Shown here one piece after another: positions 61,350 through 64,000 of a DNA stretch of 64,000 bases. The position numbers and the translations under genes were made by a program. Origin of the DNA: Cyclina sinensis. Its lineage: Eukaryota; Mollusca; Bivalvia; Venerida; Veneridae. The stretch lies in the NCBI GenBank assembly GCA_012932295.1, contig JAAONU010000011.1, forward strand, positions 15,708,136-15,772,135. Reading direction: 5' to 3'. A model generated the notes under the pieces. The model saw nothing but the letters and a program-made list of their open reading frames with translations. It made no database searches and was not told where the DNA came from. Positions within the stretch are counted from its first letter, which is position 1, and each line of letters begins with the position of its first letter.

Positions 61350-61715
61350 TACGAGATCCTAGAACCAATTGTTAGGCCATATGCTGTTGCAATAGGTGAA
61401 ACTTTCCATTTAAAGCAAGATAATGCTTGAGCGCACACTGCAAGAATCGTCCCAAACTTCTTTGATGATGAAGGTATTGAGGTCATAAACTTGTCAGCAA
61501 GGTCTCCCGATCTTAACCCTATAGAGCATGTCTGAGACATGCTTTCTCGTAGACTTTCTTCTTGTCCGAACCCTGTGCAGAACGTCCGTGAACTTTCTCA
61601 TGCTTTTGTAGCCCAATGGGATGCCATACCACAGGATATGATCAGACGTATCATCAGGCACATGCCCCGACGATGCAGAAAATGCCTAAACGCCCGAGGG
61701 GGATACACTCATTAA
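61350..61715 (+). pseudogene. Tc1-like transposase C-terminal fragment with two in-frame stops
   Basis: One frame reads YEILEPIVRPYAVAIGETFH, then LKQDNA, a TGA, AHTARIVPNFFDDEGIEVIN, ARSPDLNPIEHV, a TGA, and DMLSRRLSSCPNPVQNVREL, ending TAA at 61713. The QDNA--H and SPDLNPIEH motifs hold the second and third catalytic acidic positions of Tc1 transposases. Both TGA codons stand where the family usually has Arg and Trp, so they look like simple decay. No inverted ends were found. A different subfamily from the element at 15346. Confidence 0.9.
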
Positions 61716-63571
61716 TGACACTGTCTATGAAATGTTTTCAGGCCTGAATCTGCTTTTACAGACATTGGTTGTTCTCCTGTTTAATAGACCACCATTTCAA
61801 AGTTAATTTGATAGTGTTCATATCCTGGACACTGTCTCTGTTCAGGAATGTGCCTGTTGGCAATGAAAATGCCGATTTGTTTTTGTAAAAAGAACGATTT
61901 TATTTCTGTAAAAGATATTCATAAATCTACTCAACGCGTATGGTGTTTTATAGATTATATGAGTGCTAGAGCTCCTTTAATTATTTTAAGAAGTAAGAAA
62001 TTATATGCTTGATTCATTATCTTAATTTTATGTTTAGTTTATTTTTTGTAATAAGTAATATTTCTGTTTTGGTATAGGAACTCTTTTAACTTTACTTTTA
62101 TTGTTAAATTTTATAGTATCATCTGATTTTAATCTCACACTTAAAGCTGTTTTTACTGTATTTATGTCATTGCAATAAGACATTATTTCTAATATTAGCT
62201 AGATTCAGCATTTGATATTTTTCTGTGATAATTATCATTTCATGTGATAAACCTTTACCTAAGTAATTATTTATTTATAATAAAATGTGATAATAAAGAC
62301 TCTATATGTCATGCCGTCAACACAGAGGAGCACAATGGAAATAAGAGTTAGTCTTCTTTTTGTGTCATCCTTGGTGTTGATGTACATGTCATGGACTTTT
62401 ATTTCATGTGCATAATTATTTTTATATTTGTCATCATGTTTTATATCCATGTATATGTATTTCTGTACTGAAATAAATCACATCATGATATCATATGGAT
62501 AAACACACATTTTTATCTGGTATTTGTCACATCATAGAATAAGAAAAGCACCTTATTTATAAAGTCATACATAAAAGTAAGTTTTAATGTAAATATTTAC
62601 ATTAGACTGGTTACTTCTAAAGTAATAAACTGACTTTACTGAAAATGTAGTTAGGCTTACTTGTAAAACTATGATGGGCCACCCCACGTTTTACCGGAAT
62701 CGACCATTATTACCAGAATTGACTTTGAATGACCAGAATTGACCTTACTGATTGATTCAGGTAAGTGGTCATGATTTTTCATTAAAAGTTTCCTTTTCTC
62801 TAAGACTTGAATATTTCTGTCCTATATACTTTTTGAAAGCAATAATTATAATTAATGAACATAATTTACACCTTAATTTTTTTTGTAATTTGTACAAATA
62901 AAGTTTTGGTGAAACTGGAAACACAACCCATAGGTAACCAGAATTTTCACAAAATAGTCACTGAATTTTGATGCCACAGATACAGTAGTTTATAACAAAT
63001 AGTTGAATAACAGTTGATCAACATATTTGCTGTCTGTCATTGTCATTCACAAATGGAACTGGAATTGCCAGTACTAATTTCTCCCAGAAGTCTTCTGACT
63101 TCTCCCAAATCTTGCCTTAAGGAGGTCACTTCTCCAAAAATTTTGACCCTAGTGAGAGCCCTGCATTATTTATTAATACATAATATAATTAGCGCTATAA
63201 ACACTGCATTGGATGTAAATATGAATATTCTTTCAAGGTATCATAAAATGTTTTTGCAAATGTTTATCTTAGTATGATTTCAGACAATTAAAAGTCAGCA
63301 ACCAAAAATCTTGTCAGAACTTTCAACATAGAAAACCCTATGCTGTACTTGAAAATGGTGATACTGACCCATACAAAATGTTACATAGTATCTCAACTTG
63401 CATACAATTGAGTGTTGTTGGTTTGACACCCATGTCTTGTGCAGATTTCTCCCTCAGTGTAAAACTAAAACTAGCAGCTAAACTTATTTTTTTTCAAATC
63501 AAATGCAATCTGTAAAAAAGACTGCATTTTGTCCATGTAGTATGTATGTAGTCATGGTGTATTGTATGTTT
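61716..63571. other. AT-rich sequence, nothing firmly recognised
   Basis: No coding segment with family similarity. A small patch near 62680-62760 repeats ACCAGAATTGAC-like units three times. Confidence 0.4.
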
Positions 63572-63580
63572 ATTTCATGA

Positions 63581-64000
63581 GATGTTGACAAAATCTGCTT
63601 AACAGCAAACAGAACACTTGGCTTCATAAAACGTAACATCCAAACCAAAAACAAAAAGGTTAAAGAAATAGCATATAAAACTTTTGTCAGACCTCTGGTA
63701 GAATACTCCTCCTCAGTATGGTCACCCTACACTAAACATAATATCAACAAAATAGAGAGGGTGCAAAGAAGAGCATTCAGATGGATCATAACAACTATCC
63801 CACAATTTGTGACAAATGACAGTTTCTTAGATATGCAAAAGTCACTCGGTTTAGGATCTCTGGAAAACAGACGAAATGATGCTAAATTAGTAATATTTTA
63901 TAAGATTGTCTATTCTCTTGTAGCTATTCCTATCCCAACTTATTTTGAAAAACACTGGATAATGACTCTTCACACACACCCTTTAGCCTATAGACAAATC
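63581..64000 (+). pseudogene. Non-LTR retrotransposon reverse transcriptase ORF, C-terminal part, runs off the window
   Basis: Open frame of 140 codons reading DVDKICLTANRTLGFIKRNI, then VKEIAYKTFVRPLVEYSSSV, WSPYTKHNINKIERVQRRAF and SLGLGSLENRRNDAKLVIFY. The A-RTLGF--RN, RP--EY-S-VW-P and RVQRRA motifs are those of the region after the RT domain in CR1/L2/jockey-type elements. A TGA at 63578 interrupts the frame upstream where Trp is expected, so the copy is 5'-broken or truncated. The end is outside the window. Confidence 0.85.

Overview
The window is eukaryotic nuclear DNA, AT-rich, intron-rich and packed with old repeats. It most likely comes from a mollusc, probably a bivalve. That is an inference from the protein divergence of the one clear gene, the tRNA-derived SINEs with a shared 3' core, and the large non-coding repeats made of degenerate 130-200 bp monomers (CAAGAGGGCC...GCTCACCTGAG type). 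No operon, bacterial or viral gene is visible.

One gene is complete and well supported: GANAB, the catalytic alpha subunit of ER glucosidase II (GH31), on the minus strand. I rebuilt 22 coding exons from 58736 down to 29428 by following GT/AG borders and reading frame. The exons sum to 2850 nt, giving 949 residues plus a stop with no frame break, against 944 in the common human isoform. The signal peptide, an acidic linker, the WNDMNEP nucleophile motif (D548), the WTGDN acid/base motif (D624) and the C-terminal beta domain are all present. The start-codon exon is preceded by a splice acceptor, so at least one 5' non-coding exon lies upstream (position above 58749) and was not located.

1-13 kb: no gene is convincing. 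This part holds a terminal-inverted-repeat element (about 20-860), two opposed copies of a roughly 0.85 kb repeat (about 988-1860 and 9670-10505), a short MITE (8198-8339), a G-rich triplicated repeat (9022-9240) and AT-rich unique sequence. 12.6-12.9 kb has weak exon-like sequence.

13.7-25.1 kb: two diverged direct copies of one segment (about 13.7-17.5 kb and 22.36-25.1 kb). Both carry the same SINE. In the second copy a 39-bp piece of that SINE has expanded to 14 tandem units. The first copy carries a dead Tc1-like transposon (15346-16838) and a foldback element (14972-15197), both absent from the second. The second carries an extra exon-like ORF (23434-23771) absent from the first.

25.1-29.4 kb: AT-rich sequence with no recognised gene; it contains a perfect 26-bp palindrome.

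29.4-58.7 kb: GANAB. Its introns hold several element types, including a non-autonomous hAT element with exact 8-bp target duplications (50078-50743), foldback MITEs, SINEs, an APE-type endonuclease fragment and large monomeric repeats.

58.8-64 kb: a minus-strand SINE, another large repeat, a Tc1-type transposase fragment with two in-frame stops (61350-61715), and at the edge the C-terminal end of a non-LTR retrotransposon reverse-transcriptase ORF running out of the window.

I found no clear sign of an undescribed multi-gene system. The most interesting items are the SINE-to-minisatellite conversion, the duplication with a natural empty site for the Tc1 element, and the unidentified exon at 23.4-23.8 kb.
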